64,000 nucleotides of DNA from Caulobacter soli (GTDB lineage Bacteria; Pseudomonadota; Alphaproteobacteria; Caulobacterales; Caulobacteraceae): contig NZ_CP049199.1 of NCBI RefSeq assembly GCF_011045195.1, positions 3,348,001 to 3,412,000 on the forward strand, in the 5' to 3' direction. Positions 44,354-52,563 of this stretch are shown one piece after another. Numbering within the stretch: position 1 is the stretch's first letter; the number at the start of each line of letters is the position of its first letter. The notes under the pieces were generated by a model. It was not told the origin of the DNA. It worked only from the letters and a program-made list of their open reading frames with translations, and made no database searches. A program made the translations under genes and the position numbers.

Positions 44354-44377
44354 CCCGCCATTTGGCCCGCCATTTGG
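44354..44377. repeat. perfect tandem duplication of CCCGCCATTTGG
   Basis: Two adjacent identical 12-bp units at 44354-44365 and 44366-44377 in the 123-bp region between mrp and hflK, ending 37 bp before the hflK ATG. It could be a direct-repeat regulator site or a chance duplication. Confidence 0.7.
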
Positions 44378-44414
44378 GTCCGCCCTTCGCTGTGACCGGA
44401 AGACCAAGCCGCCC

Positions 44415-45518
44415 ATGCCCTGGAACGACAACGCCGGCCCCGGACCCTGGGGATCCCCGCCACCGAACGACGGCAAGAAGGACGCCGACCGTCCCCGGAA
44501 CGAGGAGCCACGCGGCGGCGGCCCCAGAGGCTCGGGCGATCCACCCCCGCCGCTCGACGTCAACGCCCTGCTCGACAGGCTGTCGGACCGGATGCGCCAG
44601 ACCTTCGGCGGCCCCGGTCGCGGTCGCGCGATCGCCGCTTCAGCCTTCGGACTCGTGGCGTTGTGGGCGATTTCGGGCTGCTACGTGGTCCAGCCCAAGG
44701 AGCAGGCGGTCGTCACCACCTTCGGCGCCTATAGCCGCACGGCCCAGCCGGGCCTGCGCTACCACGTGCCCTGGCCCGTCGAGCACGCCGAGCTGGTGCC
44801 CTTCACCTCGATCCAGACCCTCGACATCGGCGGCTCGGTCAGCCAGCCGGTGTCCGACGAGCGCCTGATGCTGACCGGCGACGAGAACATCGTCGACCTG
44901 AGCTTCACCGTGCAGTGGAAAGTCTCGGACGCGCCCAAATACGCCTTCAACGTCCGCGATCCGGACACCGTCATCAAGGACGTGGCCGAAAGCGCCATGC
45001 GCGAAGTGATCGGCCGGACCGCCCTCACCCCGATCCTGACCACCGGCCGCGGCCAGGTGCAGGATCAGACCGAGGCGCTGATGCAGCGCATCCTCGACCG
45101 CTATGACGTCGGGGTCTCGATCCAGAGCGTCAACATCCAGGCCGCCACCACCCCGGCCCCGGTGCTGGAAGCCTATCGCGACGTGCAGCGCGCCGCCCAG
45201 AACGCCGAGTCCGCCGCCAACAACGCCCGGGGCGAAGCCGCCCAGATCAAGCAGGCGGCGCTGGGCTATCGCGAACAGGTCGTCCGCGAGGCCGCCGGCG
45301 ACGCCGACCGCTTCAACCAGGTCTACGCCCAGTACAAGCTGGCCCCGGCCGTCACGCGCGAGCGCCTCTATATCGAGACCATGCAGCGGGTGCTGGAGAA
45401 GTCGAACAAGGTGATCATCGACAACAAGGGCGCCAGCGCCCCGGTGATCCTGCCGCCCGACGCCTTCCGTCCCAAGAGCGCGACGACGGCGACCGTCAGC
45501 GAAGGAGCCGCCCGATGA
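44415..45518 (+). CDS. hflK: HflK, FtsH-modulating SPFH membrane protein
   Basis: A 367-residue protein with a Pro/Gly/Asp-rich cytoplasmic N-terminus (PWNDNAGPGPWGSPPPNDGK), one membrane helix (IAASAFGLVALWAISGCYVV, about 76-95) and a periplasmic SPFH domain (QPKEQAVVTTFGAYSRTAQPG, PGLRYHVPWPVE). A coiled-coil tail follows (QRAAQNAESAANNARGEAAQ). With HflC it forms the ring that encloses and limits the FtsH protease. The hflC gene overlaps by four bases. Confidence 0.94.
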   Translation: MPWNDNAGPGPWGSPPPNDGKKDADRPRNEEPRGGGPRGSGDPPPPLDVNALLDRLSDRMRQTFGGPGRGRAIAASAFGLVALWAISGCYVVQPKEQAVVTTFGAYSRTAQPGLRYHVPWPVEHAELVPFTSIQTLDIGGSVSQPVSDERLMLTGDENIVDLSFTVQWKVSDAPKYAFNVRDPDTVIKDVAESAMREVIGRTALTPILTTGRGQVQDQTEALMQRILDRYDVGVSIQSVNIQAATTPAPVLEAYRDVQRAAQNAESAANNARGEAAQIKQAALGYREQVVREAAGDADRFNQVYAQYKLAPAVTRERLYIETMQRVLEKSNKVIIDNKGASAPVILPPDAFRPKSATTATVSEGAAR

Positions 45519-46363
45519 ACCGCGTCCCCGCTCCCGTCGTCGCCACCGGCGTCGGCGCGCTGTTCCTGCTGATCCTGGCCAACTTCACCCTGTTCCAGGT
45601 GAACCAGCGCCAGCAGGCCCTGATCGTCCGCATCGGCGATCCGGTCCGCACGGTGACCACGCCGGGCCTGCACGTGAAAAGCCCGTTCGACACCGTCATC
45701 CGGTTCGACAAGCGCAACATCGAGATGATCAACGCCCAGCCGGAGGAAGTCACCGCCGCCGACCAGGAGCGCCTGGTGGTCGACGCCTTCGTCCGCTACC
45801 GCATCACCGATCCGCGCCAGTTCTACCGCACCCTGGGCCAGGAGAGCGTCGCCACCGACCGGCTGGACCGCATCGTCAACGCCGCCCTGCGCGAGGAGAT
45901 CGGTCGCTCGACCTCCGAAGAGGTGATCGCCGGCAAGCGCGCCCAGGTGATGGCCGCCATCCGCGACCGCGTCGCCAAGCAGGTGGCCGCTTCGAACCTG
46001 GGCGTCCAGATCATCGACGTGCGCATCAAGCGCGCCGACCTGCCGCCCACCAACGAGCAGGCGGTGTTCGAGCGCATGCAGACGGCCCGCAAGCAGGAGG
46101 CCGCCGAACTGCGCGCCATCGGCGAGCAGAAGCGCCGCGAGATCGTCGCCACCGCCTATGAGGAAGCCGAAAAGATCCGCGGCGACGCCGACGCCCAGCG
46201 CGCCCAGCTGTTCGCCGAGAGCTTCGGCCGGGATCCTGGCTTCGCGGCCTTCTACCGGTCGATGTCGGCCTACGAGAAGGCGCTAGGTCAGGGCGACACC
46301 ACCCTGGTGCTCTCGCCCGACAGCGCGTTCTTCAAGTACTTCGACAAGGGCCCGGCGGGGTAG
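45515..46363 (+). CDS. hflC: HflC, FtsH-modulating SPFH membrane protein
   Basis: A 282-residue partner of HflK with an N-terminal anchor (VVATGVGALFLLILANFTLF), an SPFH domain (VNQRQQALIVRIGDPVRTV, TTPGLHVKSPF), the conserved RITDPRQFY block and a coiled coil rich in Ala/Glu/Arg (QKRREIVATAYEEAEKIRGD). Family B copy 2 follows, then a convergent truncated-haemoglobin gene. Confidence 0.94.
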   Translation: MNRVPAPVVATGVGALFLLILANFTLFQVNQRQQALIVRIGDPVRTVTTPGLHVKSPFDTVIRFDKRNIEMINAQPEEVTAADQERLVVDAFVRYRITDPRQFYRTLGQESVATDRLDRIVNAALREEIGRSTSEEVIAGKRAQVMAAIRDRVAKQVAASNLGVQIIDVRIKRADLPPTNEQAVFERMQTARKQEAAELRAIGEQKRREIVATAYEEAEKIRGDADAQRAQLFAESFGRDPGFAAFYRSMSAYEKALGQGDTTLVLSPDSAFFKYFDKGPAG

Positions 46364-46378
46364 TCCGAACTGCCTTGC

Positions 46379-46475
46379 GTCCTTCGAGGCTCGGCTTTGC
46401 CGAGCACCTCAGGATGAGGAATTCAGCGACAACGCTCCTCATCCTGAGGCGCCCGCGCAGCGGGCCTCGAAGGAC
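46379..46475. repeat. palindromic repeat, family B, copy 2
   Basis: The outer arms GTCCTTCGAGGC and GCCTCGAAGGAC and inner arms CCTCAGGATGAGGA / CTCCTCATCCTGAGG are as in copy 1 at 5955, but the small side hairpins (CTCGGCTTTGCCGAG; GCCCGCGCAGCGGGC) occur in swapped positions relative to copy 1. It lies between convergent hflC and the haemoglobin gene. Confidence 0.82.
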
Positions 46476-46484
46476 GCACAGAGA

Positions 46485-46982
46485 CTACTTCCGCTCCACC
46501 GCCTGGCGGCTCATCGGCGCCAGCTTGGCCAGCAGCTTGTTCTGGGCGGCGAACGGCACGCCTTCCTTGTCCATCGCCCACTGCAGGTTCTCGACCAGGG
46601 CGTTGAAGTCGCGGGGCGTGATGCCCTGGTCCTTGTGGGCGGCGGTCATGTCCTTGCCGGTGTAGTCGCAGCCGCCGTCCAGGATGTAGCAGAACTGCTC
46701 GGCCAGGGTCCGCTTCAGGCGCACGATGTCGGCGGTGGCGAAGATGTCCTTGATGCGCGGGTCGGCCAGGTTGCGATCGACCAGGTCGCTGGTGATCCGA
46801 ACCAGCCCTTCCCTGCCGTGGAAGGCCTTGAGGACGCCGTCGTCCTTCAGCGGCGTCGCGCCGGCGTTGGCGTTGGACTGGATGTAGGGATCGACCGGCT
46901 TCTCGCCGGGCGGGACGGTCTGGGCGAAGGCCGAGCCGGCGAGGGTCAGGCAAAGGGCCGTGGCGGCCAGGATGAGGCGCAT
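46485..46982 (-). CDS. exported group 1 truncated haemoglobin
   Basis: A 165-residue protein: a signal peptide (MRLILAATALCLTLAGSAFA) and a TrHb1-like globin. KAFHGREGLVRITSDLVDR marks the A/B helices, and the proximal His lies in KDMTAAHKDQGITPRDFNAL followed by VENLQWAMDKEGVP, which is typical of group I. Two Cys (EQFCYILDGGCDY) sit before the proximal region and could form a disulfide outside the cytoplasm. Export is unusual for this class, whose members normally detoxify NO or bind O2 in the cytosol. Eleven bp separate it from the DUF3034 gene upstream, so they are likely co-transcribed. Confidence 0.83.
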   Translation of the reverse strand: MRLILAATALCLTLAGSAFAQTVPPGEKPVDPYIQSNANAGATPLKDDGVLKAFHGREGLVRITSDLVDRNLADPRIKDIFATADIVRLKRTLAEQFCYILDGGCDYTGKDMTAAHKDQGITPRDFNALVENLQWAMDKEGVPFAAQNKLLAKLAPMSRQAVERK

Positions 46983-46993
46983 GGTGTCTTCCC

Positions 46994-47863
46994 CTAGAAG
47001 CCGGCTTGCAGCGACAGGTAAAGCCCGCGCTGGTTCTTGAAGGTGGCGATGTCGCCCAGGTCCGCGTAGGCCGCCGTCACCGACAGGGTCTTGTTGACCG
47101 CATAGGCCACGAAGACGTCGGCCCAGTCGCTTTCCTTGGCGAAGCCCAGGTTGTCGGGCTTGGTCCGGTACTCGGCCCCGACCAGCAGGCGCTTGGAGAC
47201 CAGATAGCCGGCCGAGCCCTCGAACTGCGCCTTGTAGCGGTCGTTCTTGTCGCCGCCGAAGCCCAGCAGGCCGGTCTGGTTGGCCTTGGTCAGGCGCACC
47301 GTGCCGTTCAGGACCAGGCTCTTGTCCAGCAGCAGCTTGGTCGCCGCCGCGTAGTAGTCGACGCCCATGTCGCTCTTGCCGCCGACCGCGTGGATGACGG
47401 CGTTCTGGTTGTTCTGCTTGATCTGGGCCCCGACCGCCACCTGCGGCAGCCAGCGGTCCTGATCGTAGACGGCGTCGCCCAGGACGCGGACCTTCACGCC
47501 CGCGACGTCCTGCTTGAAGGTGAAGCCCTTGCCCAGGCCCAGCTTGGCGCCGGTCGCGCCGGTGTCGAACTCCTGGCGAGCCAGCGACAGCTCGACCCGG
47601 TCGAACAGGCCCACCGTCACACCCGCCGAGCGCAGCTCATAGTCGGGTACGTCGACATAGGTGGCGTGGACGCTGGCGCCGACGCCGCGCGAGGTCTCGT
47701 TGCCGCCGATCAGGGCCCAGGTCGACAGCCCGCCGCCCGCCCCGCCCTCGAGCGCGCTGACCCCGCCGGTCAGCAGCAGCTTGCCGCCGGCCTCGGCCGC
47801 GTGGGCCGCGCCGGCGCTCAGCACCACTACGGCGGCCGCCGTCACCATAAGTCTCGATCGCAT
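46994..47863 (-). CDS. DUF3034 family outer-membrane-like protein
   Basis: A 289-residue protein with a signal peptide (cleaved near AAHAAEAGG, residue 22) and a repeating beta-strand pattern ending in an aromatic residue (LYLSLQAGF), as expected for an outer-membrane barrel. The opening KLLLTGGVSALEGGAGGGLS and the middle DQDRWLPQVAVGAQIKQN are DUF3034 hallmarks as I recall them. Function unknown. It is divergent from a cupredoxin gene and cotranscribed with the exported globin; DUF3034 and cupredoxin-like genes are often neighbours of GGDEF/EAL genes, as here. Confidence 0.78.
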   Translation of the reverse strand: MRSRLMVTAAAVVVLSAGAAHAAEAGGKLLLTGGVSALEGGAGGGLSTWALIGGNETSRGVGASVHATYVDVPDYELRSAGVTVGLFDRVELSLARQEFDTGATGAKLGLGKGFTFKQDVAGVKVRVLGDAVYDQDRWLPQVAVGAQIKQNNQNAVIHAVGGKSDMGVDYYAAATKLLLDKSLVLNGTVRLTKANQTGLLGFGGDKNDRYKAQFEGSAGYLVSKRLLVGAEYRTKPDNLGFAKESDWADVFVAYAVNKTLSVTAAYADLGDIATFKNQRGLYLSLQAGF

Positions 47864-47917
47864 GACGCCCCCTAGCGGTTTCGCGCCGGACCATGCAGGG
47901 CAAGACTTTACGGAACC

Positions 47918-47930
47918 TTGACCATGTCAA
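47918..47930. promoter_or_regulatory. palindrome TTGAC-CAT-GTCAA between DUF3034 and cupredoxin genes
   Basis: A perfect 13-bp dyad in the 146-bp divergent region. It could be a shared operator, or TTGAC may be a -35 element toward the cupredoxin gene. The rest of the region has TTAAC and GTTAA half sites at about 47971 and 47996 but no spaced CtrA-type pair. Confidence 0.35.
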
Positions 47931-48009
47931 TTTGTCGCAGTTCTTGAACCACAGCGTCGATTGACGTCTGTTAACTGGGATTTCACGGCGCCACAGTTAA
48001 GCCTGCACC

Positions 48010-48621
48010 ATGAAGATCGCATCAATACTCTTCGTGGTTGCAATGCTGGCAAGTTCAGCCCAAGCCGCTGAACTTACGGTTTCAGTGCGAGGTTCCGACG
48101 GCAAGCCCGTTCCGGACGCGGTCGTCACCGTCTATCCGAACGGCCAGCCGACCAAGGGACCGATCAAGTTCGACTGGCCCTATCGCGTGGCCCAGCAGAA
48201 CATCCAGTTCAATCCGTTCGTGCTGATCGTGCCGGCGGGGGCCGAGGTGTCGTTCCCCAACCTCGATAAGGTGCGCCACCACGTCTATTCGTTCTCGGCC
48301 GGCAACAAGTTCGAACTGAAGCTCTACGGCCGCGAAGAGAACCGCACGGTCAAACTGCCCGCCGTCGGCGTGGCGGCGATCGGCTGCAACATCCACGACC
48401 AGATGGTCGGCTTCATCAAGGTGGTCGACACCGCCTATGCGGCCAAGAGCGACGCCAACGGAAACGCCGTGATCCGCGACATCCCGGACGGCCCGGTCGT
48501 CGCCAAGGTCTGGCATCCCTATCTGCGCGCGCCCAAGAACGAAAAGACCCTGGCCGTCACCGCCGTCCGCGGCGCGGCGCGCGAGACCGCGACGATCGAA
48601 CTCCGCCCGGGCGGGCACTGA
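48010..48621 (+). CDS. periplasmic cupredoxin-like protein
   Basis: A 203-residue exported protein (signal peptide ends near SSAQAAEL). Type 1 copper ligands are plausible: His in VRHHVYSFSAG and Cys-His-Met in GCNIHDQMVGFIKV, the plastocyanin-like arrangement also annotated as methylamine-utilisation-like. A second small domain follows with a carboxypeptidase-regulatory style fold (DANGNAVIRDIPDGPVVAKV). It starts the two-gene unit with the EAL gene five bases downstream, suggesting it senses copper or redox state, or passes electrons, in support of the phosphodiesterase's periplasmic domain. Confidence 0.8.
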   Translation: MKIASILFVVAMLASSAQAAELTVSVRGSDGKPVPDAVVTVYPNGQPTKGPIKFDWPYRVAQQNIQFNPFVLIVPAGAEVSFPNLDKVRHHVYSFSAGNKFELKLYGREENRTVKLPAVGVAAIGCNIHDQMVGFIKVVDTAYAAKSDANGNAVIRDIPDGPVVAKVWHPYLRAPKNEKTLAVTAVRGAARETATIELRPGGH

Positions 48622-48626
48622 ACCCG

Positions 48627-50960
48627 ATGTTCCAACGGCTCCAGACCAAGCTGACCGTCCTCTATGCGGGACTGTTCGCCCTGGCTCTGAGCCTGGTCGC
48701 GGTGAGCGTCTATCTGGCCATCGCCGGCAATGCCCAGCAGCAGGTTCGTAGCGAGCTGGCGGCCACCGGCACGGTGTTCGACAGCGTCTGGGCCCTGCGC
48801 ACCCAGCGCCTGCGCGACGGCGCCGAGCTGCTGTCGCGCGACTTCGGCTTCCGCGCCGCCGTGGCCACCCACGACGCCCCGACCGTGGAGTCGGCCGTGG
48901 CCAACCTGCGCCAGCGCATGGGCCTGGAACTGGCCTTCATGGTCGATGTCGACGGCGACGTGGTCGGGGTCGATCCGGCCAAGGTCGATATCGAGAAACT
49001 ATGGAGAGCCCTGGACCACGAGGACGGCGCCCAAGGCGTGTTCATCGTCGACGGCGCGCCCTACCAGCTAATTTCCGCCCCGGTGATGTCGCCCACCCTG
49101 ACGGGCTGGATCGTGTTCGGGGCCCGCCTCGACGACCACGAGATGACCGCCCTGGAGAAGCTGGCGGCCATCCGCCTGGAGGCCCAGGTGTTCGACCGGC
49201 GCGGCGAGACCTGGGTGACCACCGGCCAGACCGCCGACACCAAGGCGCTGAGCGCGTTCGTCGCCACGGCCATGGGCCAGAAGCTTTCCGCCCCCGGCCG
49301 CTTGCGCACCGGCCACGGCGACAATCTGGTGCTGGTCAAACCCTTGAAGACCCTGGACGGCCAAGCCCCGGCGGCCCTGGTTCTGCGCTATCCCATGGCC
49401 CTGGCCATGGCGCCCTACCGCCCCCTGATGGCGGCCGTGGTCATCGCCGGACTGTTGGGCGCGGCCCTGGTGGTCGCCGCCAGCTGGGCGCTGTCGCGCG
49501 ACATCGCCAAACCGATCATCGCCCTGGACGACGCCGCCCGCCGGCTGCAGCGCGGCGAGGCCGCCCATGTCGACGTGCGCTCCAGCGACGAGATCGGCCG
49601 CCTGTCCGACAGCTTCAACCTGATGGCCGCCGAGATCCGCGAGCGCGAGGCCCGGATCACCGAACTGGCCCTGCATGACGCCGAGACCGGCCTGCCCAAT
49701 CGCCTGGCCGCCGAACGCCAGATCGAGGCCCGCATGGCGCGCCTGGAGCCGGGCCAGCAGGTCGTGGTCGGAGCCCTGGGCCTGGACCGCTTCGCCTTCC
49801 TGCGCGGCGCCATCGGCTACGCCCTGTTCACCGAGCTGGTCAGCGAGATCGGCGCGCGCGTGAGGGCGGTCAATCCGGACCTGATGGTCGTCCGCCTGAC
49901 CACCTCGACCCTGGGGATCGTCTCCAGCCTGCACGACATCGAGGCCGCCAAGGCCCGCATCGAGTCCGTCGCCGCCCAGCTGGAAGCGCCCGTGCGCCTG
50001 GACGGCGAGCTGGTCGACATCCACCTGACCCACGGCCTGGCCAGCGCGGCGGCGGGTCAGGTCGACGCCTTCCGGCTGATCGAGCAGGCGATGATCGGCC
50101 TGGACCAGGCCCGCGCCGCCGGCCGCAAGGTCGCGATCTTCGACGCGGCGGCCTATGGCGACCCGGCCGGCAATCTATCGCTGATGAGCGACATGCTGGC
50201 GGGCGTGAACGACGGCGCGCTGTTCCTGCATCATCAGCCCAAGCTGGACCTGCGCAGCGGCGCGATCGCCGGCGTCGAGGCCCTGGTGCGCTGGAACCAC
50301 CCGACCCGGGGCCTGCTGCGCCCCGACCTGTTCGTGAACATGGCTGAGGAGACCGGTCATATCCGCGCCCTGACCGACTGTGTTCTGGACCAGGCGATCG
50401 TGGACCAGCGCGCCCTGCGCGAGGCCGGCCATGACCTGACGATGTCGATCAACATCTCGGGCCGCCTGATCGACGACGCCGAGTTCGCCGATCGCGCCAT
50501 CGAGAAGATCGCCGCCGCCGACGCCCGCTTCTGCTTCGAGATCACCGAGACCGCCGTGATCGGCAATCCCGACGTCGCCCTGGGCGTGCTGGCCAAGCTG
50601 ACCGCCGCCGGCATTCCTGTCTCGATCGACGACTACGGCTCGGGCCTGTCGTCCCTGGCCTATCTGAAACAGATCAGCGCCGACGAGCTGAAGATCGACA
50701 AGGCCTTCGTGCTGTCGCTGGAAAACGACGCCAAGGACGCCTTGCTGGTCAAATCCACCATCGACCTGGCCCACAGCCTGGGCCTGAAGGTCACCGCCGA
50801 GGGCGTCGAAAGCCGCGAGGCCCTGGCCATGCTGCAGATGATGGGCTGCGACCTGGCCCAGGGCTTCCACATCGCCAAGCCGATGGGGCTGGCGGCGTTG
50901 ATGGGGTTCCTGGGGGATTGGGGCCGAGACGCGATCGCCGACGAGGCCCAGCGGGCCTAA
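48627..50960 (+). CDS. membrane c-di-GMP phosphodiesterase (sensor-HAMP-degenerate GGDEF-EAL)
   Basis: A 777-residue inner-membrane protein: TM helix (10-32), a periplasmic double-Cache-like sensor (33-265), TM helix (268-290), HAMP (about 292-345), a GGDEF-fold domain (about 350-510) without a GGDEF signature (RLTTSTLGI stands in its place) and an EAL domain (530-765). The EAL catalytic set is kept: GVEALVRWNHP, the Asn of SINISG, FEITETA, SIDDYGSG, ELKIDKAFV and TAEGVES. It should therefore hydrolyse c-di-GMP, with the GGDEF domain only regulatory. It is five bases after the cupredoxin gene and overlaps the convergent HAD gene by four. Confidence 0.88.
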   Translation: MFQRLQTKLTVLYAGLFALALSLVAVSVYLAIAGNAQQQVRSELAATGTVFDSVWALRTQRLRDGAELLSRDFGFRAAVATHDAPTVESAVANLRQRMGLELAFMVDVDGDVVGVDPAKVDIEKLWRALDHEDGAQGVFIVDGAPYQLISAPVMSPTLTGWIVFGARLDDHEMTALEKLAAIRLEAQVFDRRGETWVTTGQTADTKALSAFVATAMGQKLSAPGRLRTGHGDNLVLVKPLKTLDGQAPAALVLRYPMALAMAPYRPLMAAVVIAGLLGAALVVAASWALSRDIAKPIIALDDAARRLQRGEAAHVDVRSSDEIGRLSDSFNLMAAEIREREARITELALHDAETGLPNRLAAERQIEARMARLEPGQQVVVGALGLDRFAFLRGAIGYALFTELVSEIGARVRAVNPDLMVVRLTTSTLGIVSSLHDIEAAKARIESVAAQLEAPVRLDGELVDIHLTHGLASAAAGQVDAFRLIEQAMIGLDQARAAGRKVAIFDAAAYGDPAGNLSLMSDMLAGVNDGALFLHHQPKLDLRSGAIAGVEALVRWNHPTRGLLRPDLFVNMAEETGHIRALTDCVLDQAIVDQRALREAGHDLTMSINISGRLIDDAEFADRAIEKIAAADARFCFEITETAVIGNPDVALGVLAKLTAAGIPVSIDDYGSGLSSLAYLKQISADELKIDKAFVLSLENDAKDALLVKSTIDLAHSLGLKVTAEGVESREALAMLQMMGCDLAQGFHIAKPMGLAALMGFLGDWGRDAIADEAQRA

Positions 50961-51622
50961 GCCGCCGCCTTCAGCAGGTCCATCACCACGTGCAGGCTGT
51001 CGGCGACGTGCACGCACTTGTCGTGCATCTCCTCGTTCGGATCGAGGATGTCGGGCACCATGATCGTCATCATCCCCGCCGCGTGGGCCGCGCGGACGCC
51101 GGGGTGAGAGTCCTCCAGGGCCAGGCACAGGCTGGGGTGGACATTCAGCCGGCGGGCGGCTTCCAGATAGGGATCGGGGTGCGGCTTGTGGCGCACGACA
51201 TCGGCGTTGGCGACCACCGCGTGGAAGCGCCGCACCAGGTCGAAGCGGCCCAGATAGCGGTCCACCGCCCCGCGACTGTTGGACGTGGCGATGGCGCGCG
51301 GGATGCGCAGGGCGTCCAGATAGTCGAGGATCTCCATCACCCCGGTCTTCAGCCGAACCTCGGCCTCCAGGATGATCTCGACGTCGTTCCAGGTGCGGGC
51401 GAAATAGTCCTCAACGGGGAAGCTGGCGCCATAGAGCTCGCGCAGCATCACCGCGCATTCCGGATTGGTCTTGCCGACCATCGAGCGATAGGTCGCGGCG
51501 GTGAAGTCGATGCCGAACGCCTGACCCGCCTCGATCATCGCCGCCTGGTAGACGGTTTCGGTGTCGAGCAGCAGGCCGTCCATGTCGAACACCACAGCCT
51601 GAACGCCGCGCGGGAAGCTCAC
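50957..51622 (-). CDS. HAD-family phosphatase (subfamily IA)
   Basis: A 221-residue cytoplasmic phosphatase of the phosphoglycolate/beta-phosphoglucomutase-like group. Motif I is VVFDMDGLLLDTE, motif II is AIATSNS, motif III Lys is in RHKPHPDPYLEAA and motif IV is LALEDSHPGVRAA. A helical cap lies after motif I. A sugar phosphate is the likely substrate, but not identifiable. Starts with GTG overlapping the serB stop by four bases. Confidence 0.9.
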   Translation of the reverse strand: MSFPRGVQAVVFDMDGLLLDTETVYQAAMIEAGQAFGIDFTAATYRSMVGKTNPECAVMLRELYGASFPVEDYFARTWNDVEIILEAEVRLKTGVMEILDYLDALRIPRAIATSNSRGAVDRYLGRFDLVRRFHAVVANADVVRHKPHPDPYLEAARRLNVHPSLCLALEDSHPGVRAAHAAGMMTIMVPDILDPNEEMHDKCVHVADSLHVVMDLLKAAA

Positions 51623-52503
51623 GAGACGAACTCCGCGGCGGTGTAGCCCTGGAAGTAGAGCAACGCGGTCAGGTCGGCGTGGTCGACCTTGGCGTGGGCC
51701 TGGGCCGCGACGATCGGCTTGGCGCGGTAGGCGACACCCAGGCCGGCGGCCTCGATCATCGCCAAGTCGTTGGCGCCGTCGCCCACGGCCAGAGCGTCGG
51801 CCGGGGTCAGGCCCAGGGCCGCCGTCTCTTCCTGAAGGGCGGCCAGCTTGGCCTCCTTGCCCAGGATCGGATCACCGACCGTCCCGGTCAGCTTGCCGTC
51901 GGCCTCGATCAGGGTGTTGGCGCGGTTCAGGTGGAAGCCCGCCGCTTCGGAGACCCGCGAAGTGAAGAAGGTGAAGCCGCCCGAGACCAGGGCGCAGCGG
52001 GCGCCGTGCTCGGCCATGGTCCGCACCAGGGTCCGCGCCCCGGGATTGAGCTTCACGCGATCGTCGTAGCAGGCCTGGAGGGCGTCGACCGACAGGCCCT
52101 TCAACATGCCGACCCGCTCGCGCAGCGCGCCCTCGAAGGCCAGCTCGCCGCGCATGGCGCGCTCGGTGATCTCCGAGACCTTGTCCTTGACCCCGGCGAA
52201 ATCGGCCAGTTCGTCCAGGCACTCGACGTTGATGATCGTGGAGTCCATGTCGGCGATCAGCAGGCGCTTCCTGCGGTTCTCGACCGGCTGGACCGCGAAG
52301 TCGACCGGCCGCTCGCCGACGGCGGCCTTGACCGCCTGGTGCGTCTCGACCGGCGGACCGTCGACCAGCAGGTCCAACGCCCCCTCCCCCAGCACGGCTT
52401 CGCCAAGTTTAGCTTGAGGCGAAACCGTCAGGGCCGCGCGCACGGCGGCGGCGGCCTCCGCCAGGGCGGCAGGGTGGGGCGAGACGAGGGTGATCGCGAG
52501 CAT
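51619..52503 (-). CDS. serB: phosphoserine phosphatase
   Basis: Last step of serine synthesis: removes phosphate from O-phosphoserine. The 294-residue protein has an ACT-like N-terminal part, then the HAD motifs LLIADMDSTIINVECLDELA, ALVSGGFTFF and VGDGANDLAMIEAAGLGVAY, with the cap RAMRGELAFEGALRERVGML, all diagnostic of SerB. The ATG follows a GC-rich hairpin (arms 52507-52514 and 52524-52531) that may influence translation. Coupled to the HAD gene. Confidence 0.95.
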   Translation of the reverse strand: MLAITLVSPHPAALAEAAAAVRAALTVSPQAKLGEAVLGEGALDLLVDGPPVETHQAVKAAVGERPVDFAVQPVENRRKRLLIADMDSTIINVECLDELADFAGVKDKVSEITERAMRGELAFEGALRERVGMLKGLSVDALQACYDDRVKLNPGARTLVRTMAEHGARCALVSGGFTFFTSRVSEAAGFHLNRANTLIEADGKLTGTVGDPILGKEAKLAALQEETAALGLTPADALAVGDGANDLAMIEAAGLGVAYRAKPIVAAQAHAKVDHADLTALLYFQGYTAAEFVS

Positions 52504-52563
52504 GAGGGGCGGCTATTGGAGGAAGCCGCCCGCGTCAACCTTTGAAGCGTGGGCGCGGTTCGA

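Noticed and set aside
43632..44414. Upstream extension of hflK
   Set aside because: It is antisense to mrp and lacks any HflK-like sequence; the ATG at 44415 gives the usual Pro-rich N-terminus.
47960..48000. CtrA site (TTAA-N7-TTAA) before the cupredoxin gene
   Set aside because: The TTAA half sites at about 47970 and 47997 are too far apart; no full spaced pair was found there.
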